A stretch of 64,000 bases of DNA from Methanocorpusculum sp. (GTDB lineage: Archaea; Halobacteriota; Methanomicrobia; Methanomicrobiales; Methanocorpusculaceae), in the NCBI GenBank assembly GCA_017408885.1, contig JAFQTT010000012.1, positions 1-64,000 on the forward strand, in the 5' to 3' direction. The notes beneath the pieces were generated by a model. The model was not told the origin of the DNA. It saw only the letters and a list, made by a program, of their open reading frames with translations, and ran no database searches. Made by a program: the position numbers and the translations under genes. The first letter of the stretch is position 1, and each line of letters opens with the position of its first letter. Shown piece by piece: positions 8,859 through 16,811 of the stretch.

Positions 8859-9677
8859 TTACAGTGCCTTTTTCGGGCACGCTTTTACACATTCCATACA
8901 AAGAATACATTCTGTCCCGTTTTTTCGTTTCCGTGAATTGTCACGCATATCCACATCCATAGGACACACCTTTTCACATTTTCCGCAGGCGATGCACTTT
9001 GTGGTATCACATTTAATTCTAAGGAGTGCAAAGCGGCTCATCGGCTTCAAAAACACGGTAACAGGGCAGAGATATTTACAGAATGCCCGATTATCCCTGA
9101 AAGCAAAAGCTAACACAATACCTGCTGCATAGTAGAGAACATTCCCTGCAATAAATGCCCAAAACATAACTTCTTCCAGATGTCCTGTGCCCGAAATGAA
9201 CAGTCCTGCAACAAACACAAGTGATGCGGCAAAAGTACAATATCGCATCCATCCAATATTTCTTCTTGGACTCTGCGCAACTTTGTACGGCAGGAAATCC
9301 AAAACCATCGCTGTCCAGCAGGCATATCCGCACCATCCTCTGCCGAAGACAAGAGGTCCGAAGATTTTTGCAACCGCGTAGTGGATTACTGCCGCATCAA
9401 ACACTCCAAGCAGCAGATAGTACCAGAACCCTTCAATCTGCATATTTTCACGGCATATAAGACCGAGATAGATAAGCATGTACAGACCTACAAAGAGCTG
9501 AACAAACCGTCTTGCGTGTCTATACTTTTTCAGATACAATACTGTCCCAAGAGATATTGCAAAACCTATGTAACTAAAGTTAATCAGATAGAACAGATTA
9601 TCCAAAGTCAGCCAGAGAGTAACGGCAATTATTTCAAAAAGAGTGAGGAGAAGTATTGGGAGCAGATATTTTCTCAT
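8859..9677 (-). CDS. NapH/polyferredoxin-like membrane 4Fe-4S protein
   Basis: The start at 9677 (MRKYLLPILLL) overlaps the stop of hemK2 by ATGA, which favours it over a longer frame; this gives 272 aa. Four to six hydrophobic helices include a FGRGWCGYACW segment typical of the NapH/NosR/CcoG group. The C-terminus carries two ferredoxin clusters (CIACGKCEKVCP and CILCMECVKACP). It probably moves electrons at the membrane. The partner is unknown. It is last in the long information operon, an unusual position for a redox protein. Confidence 0.85.
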   Translation of the reverse strand: MRKYLLPILLLTLFEIIAVTLWLTLDNLFYLINFSYIGFAISLGTVLYLKKYRHARRFVQLFVGLYMLIYLGLICRENMQIEGFWYYLLLGVFDAAVIHYAVAKIFGPLVFGRGWCGYACWTAMVLDFLPYKVAQSPRRNIGWMRYCTFAASLVFVAGLFISGTGHLEEVMFWAFIAGNVLYYAAGIVLAFAFRDNRAFCKYLCPVTVFLKPMSRFALLRIKCDTTKCIACGKCEKVCPMDVDMRDNSRKRKNGTECILCMECVKACPKKAL

Positions 9678-10237
9678 ATTCTTCTGGTGATTTTCAGCAC
9701 ATAAAGCTTCTCGCAATCCTCAACTTCTTCTTCAGCACAAACCTCGGCAGAGCACCCGCACGCCTCACAGAGAGCGATTGTCTCCGAAAGCCCCGTAAGC
9801 GAAGAAATAAGAAGCAGAATGCGCCCTGAATCAGTCAGATGGGACACAGCATCCGGCAAAAACCGCTCGATAACATCCCGTCCTGACACCCCGCCGTCTA
9901 ATGCATACTCAAGCCAGTCGTCAATGCGTTCTTCTGGAAGCGTTGGAAGATACGGGGCATTGAATAAAATCAAATCAAACTTCCCGCAAACCGCCGAAAA
10001 CAAATCGCTTCGGATTGCATCGACACCATTCACCTCGCGTGCATGGGATACCGCATGCGGATTAATATCAACACCGAGAGTTTTTGGTGCTGCCTTCTGT
10101 ACAGCTCCGGCAACAGCTCCGGAACCTGTTCCAATCTCGATAACCGAATCCTCAGGCTTCACCTCAGCAAGGGCTGCCCTGATTAACAAAAATGTATCCT
10201 CTGCCGGCTGATACACCTGAGACGCATCAAAACTCAT
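9674..10237 (-). CDS. HemK2/PrmC-type N5-glutamine methyltransferase
   Basis: This 187-aa Rossmann methyltransferase has motif I VIEIGTGSGAVAG, the acidic SAM contact GVDINPHA and the catalytic region LILFNAPYLP. The archaeal HemK2/Mtq2 group methylates the Gln of the GGQ motif in release factor aRF1 and may act with a Trm112 partner. The usual NPPY is NAPY here, a one-residue change in the tetrapeptide that holds the Gln amide. It overlaps ksgA and the ferredoxin gene by four bases each (ATGA), so the three are tightly coupled. Confidence 0.85.
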   Translation of the reverse strand: MSFDASQVYQPAEDTFLLIRAALAEVKPEDSVIEIGTGSGAVAGAVQKAAPKTLGVDINPHAVSHAREVNGVDAIRSDLFSAVCGKFDLILFNAPYLPTLPEERIDDWLEYALDGGVSGRDVIERFLPDAVSHLTDSGRILLLISSLTGLSETIALCEACGCSAEVCAEEEVEDCEKLYVLKITRRI

Positions 10238-11010
10238 AGGTGTGCCGCAAAGGAGTTGGAGAGCTCGATAAACTCAGCAACGGAAAGCACTTCCGGCCGC
10301 TTCTTCAAAAGCTCCTCATCGCATGATGCGATAAATGAGGCAGTCTTTTCCTTACCGTAAATGGAAGAAAGCCCTTTTAAGCAGTTTGAAAGCGTCTTTC
10401 TCCGATGCGAGAAAACCTCGCGGACAACATCGGAGAACACCTTCTGGTTATCGATTGGAACAGGCGGAGCACGCGGAGTTAAAACAACCACCGCAGACCA
10501 GACCTCCGGCGGCGGATTAAACGATTCCGGAGGAAGCTCTAAAAGAAACTCTACGTCTGCTAATGCCTGCGTCATTACTGACAAACGGCCATAATCACCG
10601 TTTCCGGGAGAGGCTGCCAAGCGTTTTGCAAACTCCAGCTGATACATCAAAACTGCCTTCTCGAATCCGACCTCCAAAAGGCGGAAGGTAATCTTTGAAG
10701 AAATCGAGTACGGCAGATTTGCCACAACCAAATCAAACTCTGGAAGCTCAACCTTGGATGCATCACCCACGGTGATAGTCAAATCTCCCGATGCAAGCTC
10801 ATCTGAAAACCTCCTTTCCAGATTCGGGAGAAGACCTGTATCAAGCTCAACAGCTCTGACATGTGCACCGCGCTCAAGAAGAGCTGCTGTCAAAACACCG
10901 CCGCCTGGACCTATCTCTAAAACATCACGGTCTAAAACAGGTACTGCATCAGCGATTCTCTCTACAGCATCATCGTCAACTAAAAAATGCTGATCCTTTG
11001 GAGCTCTCAT
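10234..11010 (-). CDS. ksgA: 16S rRNA adenine N6,N6-dimethyltransferase
   Basis: KsgA/Dim1 dimethylates two adjacent adenines in the 3'-terminal helix of 16S rRNA during 30S assembly. The start at 11010 (MRAPKDQHFLVDDDAV) gives 258 aa, and QHFLVD is the conserved N-terminal contact. Motif I is VLEIGPGGGVLTAAL, and the catalytic motif is LVVANLPYSISS. A C-terminal helical domain follows. It sits seven bases after the DUF655 gene, a conserved archaeal neighbourhood. Confidence 0.96.
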   Translation of the reverse strand: MRAPKDQHFLVDDDAVERIADAVPVLDRDVLEIGPGGGVLTAALLERGAHVRAVELDTGLLPNLERRFSDELASGDLTITVGDASKVELPEFDLVVANLPYSISSKITFRLLEVGFEKAVLMYQLEFAKRLAASPGNGDYGRLSVMTQALADVEFLLELPPESFNPPPEVWSAVVVLTPRAPPVPIDNQKVFSDVVREVFSHRRKTLSNCLKGLSSIYGKEKTASFIASCDEELLKKRPEVLSVAEFIELSNSFAAHL

Positions 11011-11017
11011 AAAAAAG

Positions 11018-11596
11018 TTATTTGGAGGTGAAGAGGTGATACTTCTCTTCAGGGTTTTCCAGCTCAAGCATAATACGCTCAAGAATAAACTTTTCAGGTT
11101 TCTGGAGCGTCTTTACCCTTGCTTTAATGTCGGCGAAACTCTCAAACGGCTTCTTCTCACGTTCTGTGAGAGTGTCGGTTAAAGTCTTCTTGCCGAATCC
11201 CGGCAGGAGATTGAGCATATGCATCTTCAAACTGACCGGAACTGCTGTGTTATAGAACTCAACAAAGCGTGCTTCGGATGCTGTGATAATTTCTGCCACA
11301 GCCGGCTCAAGCTCGCCTTTTGCAGTCGGCGTCAGTTCATTAAAGGACACACGGCGTTTTACGCGGTCAACAACCTTTCTCTCTCCGTCACCGATGTAGA
11401 CAACATCGTGGAGATTGATTGCCTTATCCTTCTTTGCAGTAAGCTCCAAGAGCTTGAACTGATCAGTACCCACCGCGAGAATAATCGGCTCACGCTGGTT
11501 TAACGGACGCTTGTCTCCTGCATATCCCCACTGGAGATAGTCGAGAACAATAGCCTCCACTTCCTTCTTATCAGTTCTTTCCGTCTTTGGGGGCAT
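11018..11596 (-). CDS. DUF655 family predicted RNA-binding protein
   Basis: This 192-aa protein belongs to the archaeal DUF655 (COG1491) family. The N-terminal half looks like an OB-type beta domain (residues 15-90). The C-terminal half has a helix-hairpin-helix motif (MLNLLPGFGKKTLTDTLTER, near residue 132). The family is nearly always found next to rpo4, L21e and ksgA in archaea and is thought to act in rRNA or ribosome biology; its actual function is not established. Confidence 0.9.
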   Translation of the reverse strand: MPPKTERTDKKEVEAIVLDYLQWGYAGDKRPLNQREPIILAVGTDQFKLLELTAKKDKAINLHDVVYIGDGERKVVDRVKRRVSFNELTPTAKGELEPAVAEIITASEARFVEFYNTAVPVSLKMHMLNLLPGFGKKTLTDTLTEREKKPFESFADIKARVKTLQKPEKFILERIMLELENPEEKYHLFTSK

Positions 11597-11606
11597 AATT
11601 ACTCCC

Positions 11607-11978
11607 TCACTCGTACTTGCGGATGATGTCTAAGATCTGATCAACATCCTCGGTTACAAGGACGAATCTCTCTTTTGCATAGATTGCACGAATCTCTTCG
11701 CGGCTTGCCGGCATAATGTTTACAATGCGGCATGCGATGGTCGGTGTAATCTTCTCTAAAGACACAAGCTCTTCGTAGAGTGCTTTTGCGGTATCAACAC
11801 TGCATTTACCAAGGGTGTCTGCATGGTCAATACTTTTACGCAGTTCGTAAGACAGTGTACGGACAGAACCTTCCGTCTCTTCAACACCGCCTGCTCTCTG
11901 ATCGCGAATAGAAATTAACTCTTCGCGGAGTTCAGGCAGGGTCATCATTTCTTCGTTGATAATTTTCTTAACCTTCAT
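11607..11978 (-). CDS. rpo4: DNA-directed RNA polymerase subunit Rpo4 (RpoF)
   Basis: Rpo4 pairs with Rpo7 to form the stalk of archaeal RNA polymerase. The start at 11978 (MKVKKIINEEMM) is preceded by GGAGGTC seven bases upstream on the coding strand; a TTG-initiated form four codons longer would swallow that ribosome site. This gives 123 aa. The HRDC-like helical core is recognisable from KCSVDTAKALYEEL and ITPTIACRIVNIMP. It lies between L21e and DUF655 as in most archaea. Confidence 0.95.
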   Translation of the reverse strand: MKVKKIINEEMMTLPELREELISIRDQRAGGVEETEGSVRTLSYELRKSIDHADTLGKCSVDTAKALYEELVSLEKITPTIACRIVNIMPASREEIRAIYAKERFVLVTEDVDQILDIIRKYE

Positions 11979-12017
11979 GCTGACCTCCAAAAGTAAGGTA
12001 AAATAAGTATTGGGGGT

Positions 12018-12314
12018 TTAATTATATTTCTGTGCAGTAAGGTGCTGCGGTCTGGCAATGACAGTCTTGGTTGCCTTTCCGTCCTTAATCTGAAGGAGCC
12101 ATGCTCTTCCTCTCTGACCAACGATGGTTCCGGTCTTTCCGTGGAATCTCGGGTGCGGCTGTCCCTTCTGAACACTGGAGTCGAGAACGATGTGAACCTT
12201 CTGTCCCTCTTCGAAGTGCTGAATGCACTTGGTTACATTCGGCATTCCGCGGGTGCGGAGGGTTTTCTGCAGCTTATATCTTGTTCTTTTCTTAATACCG
12301 TTGTGTTTTGCCAT
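12018..12314 (-). CDS. rpl21e: 50S ribosomal protein L21e
   Basis: This 98-aa protein shows the L21e signature: a basic N-terminus (MAKHNGIKKRTRYKLQKTLR), the middle segment VHIVLDSSVQKGQPHPRFHG, then TGTIVGQRGRAWLLQI. It is a component of the large ribosomal subunit near the 5S rRNA. It follows pus10 by about 20 bases in the same operon. Confidence 0.97.
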   Translation of the reverse strand: MAKHNGIKKRTRYKLQKTLRTRGMPNVTKCIQHFEEGQKVHIVLDSSVQKGQPHPRFHGKTGTIVGQRGRAWLLQIKDGKATKTVIARPQHLTAQKYN

Positions 12315-12333
12315 TTTTAATCACTCTCAATTA

Positions 12334-13572
12334 TTATAATCCGTCGACCTGCACTACGTCCAACTCAGTGACTTTCGCGGGTGCGGCGAGGATTTCAGAC
12401 AAACTCGGGCTTGTTCTGCCCTCATCGCCTGAGATAAGTTCTTTGATGTAGAGACCACTGTCCCCGACCACTTCGAGCCGGTAGAGGCCGTTTTCTACGC
12501 CCAGAACCTGGATGCCGATTACCTGACGCTTGCGAACCAGATCCGCACGCCTGTGCGAGACGCGATTCGGCGTGCGCTGGGCAATCCAAGCCCCATTCAG
12601 CTTTGAAACGGCGTTCTGGATGTTTTCCAGAGAGATAGAGTCATCTACTGAAACCAGAATCCTGTATGTTTTATGCCCTTTGTGTGATTTAAGCATTTCC
12701 ACAGTTTTCTTGTTTGACCATGATTCGAGACGTACTTCTACCTCAGGTAACGCGGATTTGTTGATGGCTTCTTCTAACTCGCGAAGGTCAGCGGTTCTGA
12801 CTTTCGGATTTGACATCTCCATGACAAACGGTCTTCCGGTACCGTAGCAGAGTGCGTCAATATCCTCTCTGCCTGCTCCGTGCAGGATTCCGGCGTCAGC
12901 CTTGAAGATTTCGACAGGTACTTTTGCAATCTCTTCCTCGACTGATGTCGGGTACTGTTTACCTGTGAAGTTACACTGCTCGCATCCTTTTCCTTTGCAT
13001 GCGCGGCAGTCCCAGTGAGTTTGCGGGATTCCTCTGACGTGTTTTAAGTAGCGTCCGAGGAAGTAAATCGATGCAATCTGAAGTTCGGTACAGTCGTCTG
13101 CGATGTTTAAAACAATGGTAAGCTCAGGTGTTTTCGGATCTCCGCGCTTGCCGGTTATGGCGGCAACCGCTTTTCCGACCTCGCGGTTCATCTCGGACTT
13201 TAACGGCTCAGGATTCTCGAGGGATAAATCCGACCAGAGCATCTCCTCAGATTCGGACATCATCGGCGGAACACGGGTTCCGATGACGAAGGTCTCGTAC
13301 TCGATACCTTCTGCTGCGAGTGCTGCCTTCTCTGCCCAGTATGGAATCTGGTCGAAGAGGTCATTGCAGACCCAGCAGTTTCCTGCTTCATACTCCGCAA
13401 ACGGGATGTTGTATGCCAGTGCGTGGGCAACGCGAAGGGCGTGTCCGCGCTCGACATTGGTAAGACCGAATGAACGCTTTGCAAAAAGGCGTCCTAAGCA
13501 GTGGTCGCAGATATCTCCGTACTCTAAAATCTGGTGGACTTTTTCTAAGATGCCGGTGATTTCCTCAGACAT
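12334..13572 (-). CDS. pus10: tRNA pseudouridine synthase Pus10
   Basis: Pus10 makes pseudouridine 54 and 55 in archaeal tRNAs. The start at 13572 is preceded by GGAGGG and overlaps trmY by eight bases; the product is 412 aa. The N-terminal Zn-binding part is visible (CDHCLGRLFAKRSFG, CWVC, and CRACKGKGCEQC near residue 200), with a THUMP-like region between. The catalytic block is GAGREDIDALCYGTGRPFVM, whose second Asp aligns with the pseudouridine synthase nucleophile. The C-terminus is the usual catalytic beta-sheet domain. Confidence 0.95.
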   Translation of the reverse strand: MSEEITGILEKVHQILEYGDICDHCLGRLFAKRSFGLTNVERGHALRVAHALAYNIPFAEYEAGNCWVCNDLFDQIPYWAEKAALAAEGIEYETFVIGTRVPPMMSESEEMLWSDLSLENPEPLKSEMNREVGKAVAAITGKRGDPKTPELTIVLNIADDCTELQIASIYFLGRYLKHVRGIPQTHWDCRACKGKGCEQCNFTGKQYPTSVEEEIAKVPVEIFKADAGILHGAGREDIDALCYGTGRPFVMEMSNPKVRTADLRELEEAINKSALPEVEVRLESWSNKKTVEMLKSHKGHKTYRILVSVDDSISLENIQNAVSKLNGAWIAQRTPNRVSHRRADLVRKRQVIGIQVLGVENGLYRLEVVGDSGLYIKELISGDEGRTSPSLSEILAAPAKVTELDVVQVDGL

Positions 13573-14137
13573 TTCCTGCCCTCCGGTCAAACTCGTTTAA
13601 GAGAATAGTAATTGTGTGGTCTGCGTGTAACACACGCGGGCCTACGGAATACTTCGGCAGGTCTTTGATTAACTCCATCTCTTCTTCGGTGAAGTTCATG
13701 TGGTCGGATAAGAGGAAGTTTTCAGGGAGAGTTTCTGCTTCTCTTATGTCCTCTCCGTTTTCATCGAGGACGGCAAACGGAATCTCTTTGAGCAGTTCGG
13801 CAAGTCCTCCTGCTCTGATGTGGATTCCGTCTGCTGCTTTCTGGAAGGATGAGGTCGCCTCTTTGGTGAGTCCTTTTTTGATGAGTGCTCCGGCACTTCT
13901 CTCGTCAGGGTTTAAGGAGCGAATCGTCTCTCCAGCGAAGCGGAGCGTCTTTGTCGGCTCTCCGCCTTTTAAGATTAAGAAGCACTCCACATCACGGCGC
14001 AGGTCGTGACTTAAGAAGAATGAACTGTTAATGCATCGGCAGAGAATATCAAGACGTCCTGCCCCTCCCGGCATATCATTTAACGAGAAGGTAGGTTCTG
14101 TCGTTGCTTTGTGGCCGACGATTGCGAATCTGAGCAT
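13565..14137 (-). CDS. trmY: tRNA pseudouridine-54 N1-methyltransferase
   Basis: TrmY, a SPOUT-class enzyme, methylates pseudouridine 54 to m1-pseudouridine in archaeal tRNA, acting on the product of Pus10. The 190-aa protein has the family start (MLRFAIVGHKATTEP), the GGAGRLDILCRCINSSFFLSHD segment (residues 24-46) and a C-terminal knot region (LLSDHMNFTEEEMELI, then SVGPRVLHADH). It is first in the operon and overlaps pus10 by eight bases, linking consecutive steps. TATATATTA lies only about 10 bases from the start codon, too near to serve as its TATA box. Confidence 0.95.
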   Translation of the reverse strand: MLRFAIVGHKATTEPTFSLNDMPGGAGRLDILCRCINSSFFLSHDLRRDVECFLILKGGEPTKTLRFAGETIRSLNPDERSAGALIKKGLTKEATSSFQKAADGIHIRAGGLAELLKEIPFAVLDENGEDIREAETLPENFLLSDHMNFTEEEMELIKDLPKYSVGPRVLHADHTITILLNEFDRRAGNV

Positions 14138-14271
14138 AGTTGAGGATATATATTAGACGGGATTCGTCTTTAAGGTGTGCTCGCAGTTTGGGTGTTTTGT
14201 TTGTGCTGGTGTGATTTTGGTTTTGGCTTTGGAGAGTGGTTTAAGATACAGACTCTTCCTTTTGGAACAGG

Positions 14272-14500
14272 AAATTAGAGAAAAACAGTCTAAAGGGTTT
14301 AGACATGCACCCCTTTAAAGCGGTCACAACTCCGCAGATGCATGTCTGGAATCAATTAATGTCATGAATTGACACTCAGAATGTAGAGTGACTGGCGGGC
14401 AGTTTAACTCTGATTGTTATATTGTCATATCAAGTATAAAATGTTGTGCCAAAAGGGAACGAGAAAAGGAGGATGGGATTCATCATCCTTTTCTCTTTTT
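14272..14500 (+). ncRNA. Candidate structured small RNA with terminator
   Basis: No plausible protein is encoded here, but several hairpins are packed together on the plus strand: TCTAAA-GGG-TTTAGA (14289-14303); a nine-pair stem AGACATGCA (14301-14309) with TGCATGTCT (14339-14347) enclosing GCGG (14320) / CCGC (14332); and CACTC/GAGTG near 14372-14389. A 15-bp hairpin with one mismatch and a five-T tail (14461-14500) would end the transcript. TTTAAGATA at 14240-14248 could be the TATA box, giving a start near 14272. AAAGGG (14292) can also pair with CCCTTT (14311), so alternative folds exist. Not matched to any RNA family I know; strand and ends are inferred. Confidence 0.45.
14461..14500 (+). 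terminator. Hairpin terminator with T run
   Basis: Arms 14461-14475 and 14481-14495 pair over 15 positions with one G/A mismatch and a five-base loop, followed by TTTTT. No coding gene lies upstream on the plus strand within 2 kb, so this terminator most plausibly ends a non-coding RNA. Confidence 0.6.
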
Positions 14501-14745
14501 CTGAGTTCAATCCAACCCCGTATTTCACGGGATACAACCGAGAAGGTTGTTATGATAAGACAAACGGTCTCTATCATATTGTTGATTCCGGTCTGTTTGT
14601 GGGCTGACCAATAGTATATCCGCGCTGAAATTATTTCAAGCTATCAATGGCTTTTATTTTTGAAATAGCTGTGTTTTGTGGATATTTTGGGAACAATTTG
14701 TACACAGGATTTTTCCCGCCGTAAAGCCAGATTTGAAAAACACAC
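14501..14745. other. Non-coding, further hairpins
   Basis: This stretch lies between the candidate RNA and the 3' end of tcdA. It holds two short hairpins (CCCGT 14517-14521 / ACGGG 14527-14531; ACAACC 14534-14539 / GGTTGT 14545-14550) and an AGCTAT...ATAGCT inverted repeat near 14640-14670. Weak open frames exist but have no coding character. Confidence 0.4.
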
Positions 14746-15477
14746 TTATCTCTTATAACTAAACTCCCCAATCAAATCGCGAATAACAACCGAAGCACAC
14801 GCAATCCCAAACATGGCCGGGGTATATGATAAAGTGCCTATATTCGACCTCTTATTCTGCTCCTCGCACAGAACTACAGCCTCCTTTCTAACCGGCTCTG
14901 CTGAGAATACTGCCGCAAATCCTTTCTCGATTCCAAGCTTATGAAGCCTTCCGCGAATCATTCTGGCAAGCGGACAGTGATGGGTTTTTGAGATGTCCTC
15001 GATTTCAATTAAGGTCGGATCGGTCTTTCCGCCCGCACCCATAGAGCTCACCAGAGGAATCCCTCTATCCAGTGTGCCTTTGATGAGTGCAATCTTTGGG
15101 GCAAGAGTGTCTATAGCGTCGACTACATAATCGAACTTCGAACTGTCTAAGAGCCTGTCCACCTCATCTTCTTTGATGAACCGGTTGACGCAGGTCAGCT
15201 CAAGCTTTGGGTTTATGTCCCTTAACCGCCTGCCTAAAACCTCGCACTTCTCCTCTCCAATTGTTGAATGCAGAGCGACCAACTGACGGTTTATATTACT
15301 CTCTGATACTGTATCTGCATCAGCGATTGTCATACGCATAACTCCTGCGCGGCAAATCATCTCGGCAGCATAAGCTCCAACCCCTCCAACTCCAACGACT
15401 AAAACGCTTGCGTTTTGCAGTTTCTCTAATTTTTCTTTTCCAATCAGAAGTTCTGTTCTCTCAAGCCAGGCTGTCAT
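14746..15477 (-). CDS. tcdA: ThiF/MoeB-fold tRNA threonylcarbamoyladenosine dehydratase-like protein
   Basis: This 243-aa E1-like protein has an ATP-binding Rossmann core (VLVVGVGGVGAYAAEMICRAGV), DADTVSESNINRQ with the adenylating Arg, and DAIDTLAPKIALI. The C-terminal half has SSMGAGGKTDPT and the family tail SYTPAMFGIACASVVIRDL. This pattern matches the TcdA/CsdL group, which cyclises t6A37 in tRNA to ct6A with ATP. There is no CxxC zinc pair as in MoeB/ThiF, which supports TcdA. It overlaps tatD by 17 bases. Confidence 0.85.
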   Translation of the reverse strand: MTAWLERTELLIGKEKLEKLQNASVLVVGVGGVGAYAAEMICRAGVMRMTIADADTVSESNINRQLVALHSTIGEEKCEVLGRRLRDINPKLELTCVNRFIKEDEVDRLLDSSKFDYVVDAIDTLAPKIALIKGTLDRGIPLVSSMGAGGKTDPTLIEIEDISKTHHCPLARMIRGRLHKLGIEKGFAAVFSAEPVRKEAVVLCEEQNKRSNIGTLSYTPAMFGIACASVVIRDLIGEFSYKR

Positions 15478-16051
15478 ATCTCATCAGTTTTTTGTAGTTC
15501 TCGATTGTCTGTATCCGAAGCTCATCAACAGTTATGCCGCGAAGTTTGGCTGTTTCTTTGTATATTTCTTCTATATCTATATCGGGATTGTCATCCGTCT
15601 CACAAAATATCAGATTCGCAGCGGCGTAAGCTATGACCTCTCTGGTTTTTGCTGACCGAAGGCTGCGCTCACCAAACGAGAGATAATATCCTGCCTCAAA
15701 ACAGCGCTTTGCCTGCTGAACTGAACCGACGAACCCATGAAAGACAACGCCATTCAGTCTGTACCCGGATAATATCTTCATGACCGGCTCAAAGGATTTG
15801 ACAACATGCAGAACAACCGGCTTTTGCATCATCTCCGCCGCTTCAAGGTGGGCGCGGAATACTCTCTCCTGAGCATCGCGGTCAACATCTGCGGCATAGT
15901 CCAGACCGGTTTCGCCTATTATATCGCAGTCTGTAAAATCCGGAAGCGGCAGGCTCTTTTCGGCATCCCATGGGTGGATTCCCTCCATCTTTGGAGACAC
16001 AACACCTGATTTTTTGTGATGGGTGTGTATGTCGATAAAGCCTGCATTCAT
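15461..16051 (-). CDS. TatD-family metal-dependent hydrolase, compact form
   Basis: This 196-aa barrel protein has the metal ligands of TatD nucleases: DIHTHH (residues 7-12), GETGLDY, PVVLHVV, VFHGFVGS and ETDDNPD. Typical TatD proteins are about 260 aa, so this is a shortened form with small loops. The family includes 3'-5' DNA/RNA exonucleases and D-aminoacyl-tRNA deacylases. It shares an operon with tcdA. An AAATTTATAAA box near 16069-16079 could drive it as a leaderless gene. Confidence 0.85.
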   Translation of the reverse strand: MNAGFIDIHTHHKKSGVVSPKMEGIHPWDAEKSLPLPDFTDCDIIGETGLDYAADVDRDAQERVFRAHLEAAEMMQKPVVLHVVKSFEPVMKILSGYRLNGVVFHGFVGSVQQAKRCFEAGYYLSFGERSLRSAKTREVIAYAAANLIFCETDDNPDIDIEEIYKETAKLRGITVDELRIQTIENYKKLMRYDSLA

Positions 16052-16148
16052 ATCTCACAATGCGATTACAAAATTTATAAACTATTCCACAGTGTCTCAA
16101 AAAGTACCCAAACATATCATAACCCATAACGCCAAATAATATACCACT

Positions 16149-16766
16149 TTGTATAAAACTACCAGAAACCTTACTATCGTTACGGCGTTTTTCGTAACAG
16201 CTCTGGTGATATCCAACATTATCGCTTCAAAGGTGGTACAGATTGGCTGGATTGAGATTCCGGCTGCCGTTGTCGCGTACCCGATAACCTTCCTCTGTAC
16301 GGATATCGTCAGTGAACTCTGGGGCAAAAAGGAAGCAAACTTCCTCGTCCGCCTTGGATTTGTTGTACAGCTCTTCTCGCTCGTCCTGATTTATGCTGCT
16401 CTTTTCCTGCCGCCTGCAGCATACATGATTGAGTTCCAGGAATCCTTCGCTGCAACGCTTGGAAGCTCAGCACGCTTTGTTTTCGCGTCTATGATTGCAT
16501 ATTTGGTTGCTCAGACCTTTGATGTCGAAGTCTTCCACAGAATCAAAGCACGCTTCAAGCCTAAGTGGATGAGAAATAATGTCACAATCTTAAGCCAGTT
16601 AATTGATACGACTATCTTCATCACAATTGCCTTTGCGGGTGTTGTTCCAAACCTTCTGGTCATGATTTTCAGCCAGTATCTGGTAAAGGTCATTATTGCT
16701 GTCGCTGATACACCAATCTTCTACTTCTTAACCCGTCACGGTCAGGCAGAGGGTCCTGAGGCATAA
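16149..16766 (+). CDS. Queuosine-precursor-type transporter (QPTR/YhhQ, DUF165)
   Basis: This 205-aa membrane protein has about six helices and the family landmarks VISNIIASKVVQI, PITFLCTDIVSELWGKKEAN, QTFDVEVFHRIK and DTTIFITIAFAG. The YhhQ family imports 7-deazaguanine precursors (preQ0, preQ1, q); in archaea these feed archaeosine synthesis. An in-frame stop at 16137 makes TTG at 16149 the only usable start in this frame. AAATTTATAAA (16069-16079) is nearly symmetrical and may serve both this gene and divergent tatD. Confidence 0.85.
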   Translation: MYKTTRNLTIVTAFFVTALVISNIIASKVVQIGWIEIPAAVVAYPITFLCTDIVSELWGKKEANFLVRLGFVVQLFSLVLIYAALFLPPAAYMIEFQESFAATLGSSARFVFASMIAYLVAQTFDVEVFHRIKARFKPKWMRNNVTILSQLIDTTIFITIAFAGVVPNLLVMIFSQYLVKVIIAVADTPIFYFLTRHGQAEGPEA

Positions 16767-16811
16767 TATACCACTACCCTTATCTCTTTTTAGTTCTAAC
16801 GTGTATGACAT

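Noticed and set aside
14141-14154. TATA box for trmY
   Set aside because: TATATATTA lies only about 13 bases (centre) from the start codon, so transcription would begin inside the gene, and the N-terminus matches the family start.
14414-14614. A 66-aa plus-strand frame downstream of the RNA candidate
   Set aside because: It runs through the terminator hairpin, has no ribosome site and no recognisable sequence; structure explains the region better.
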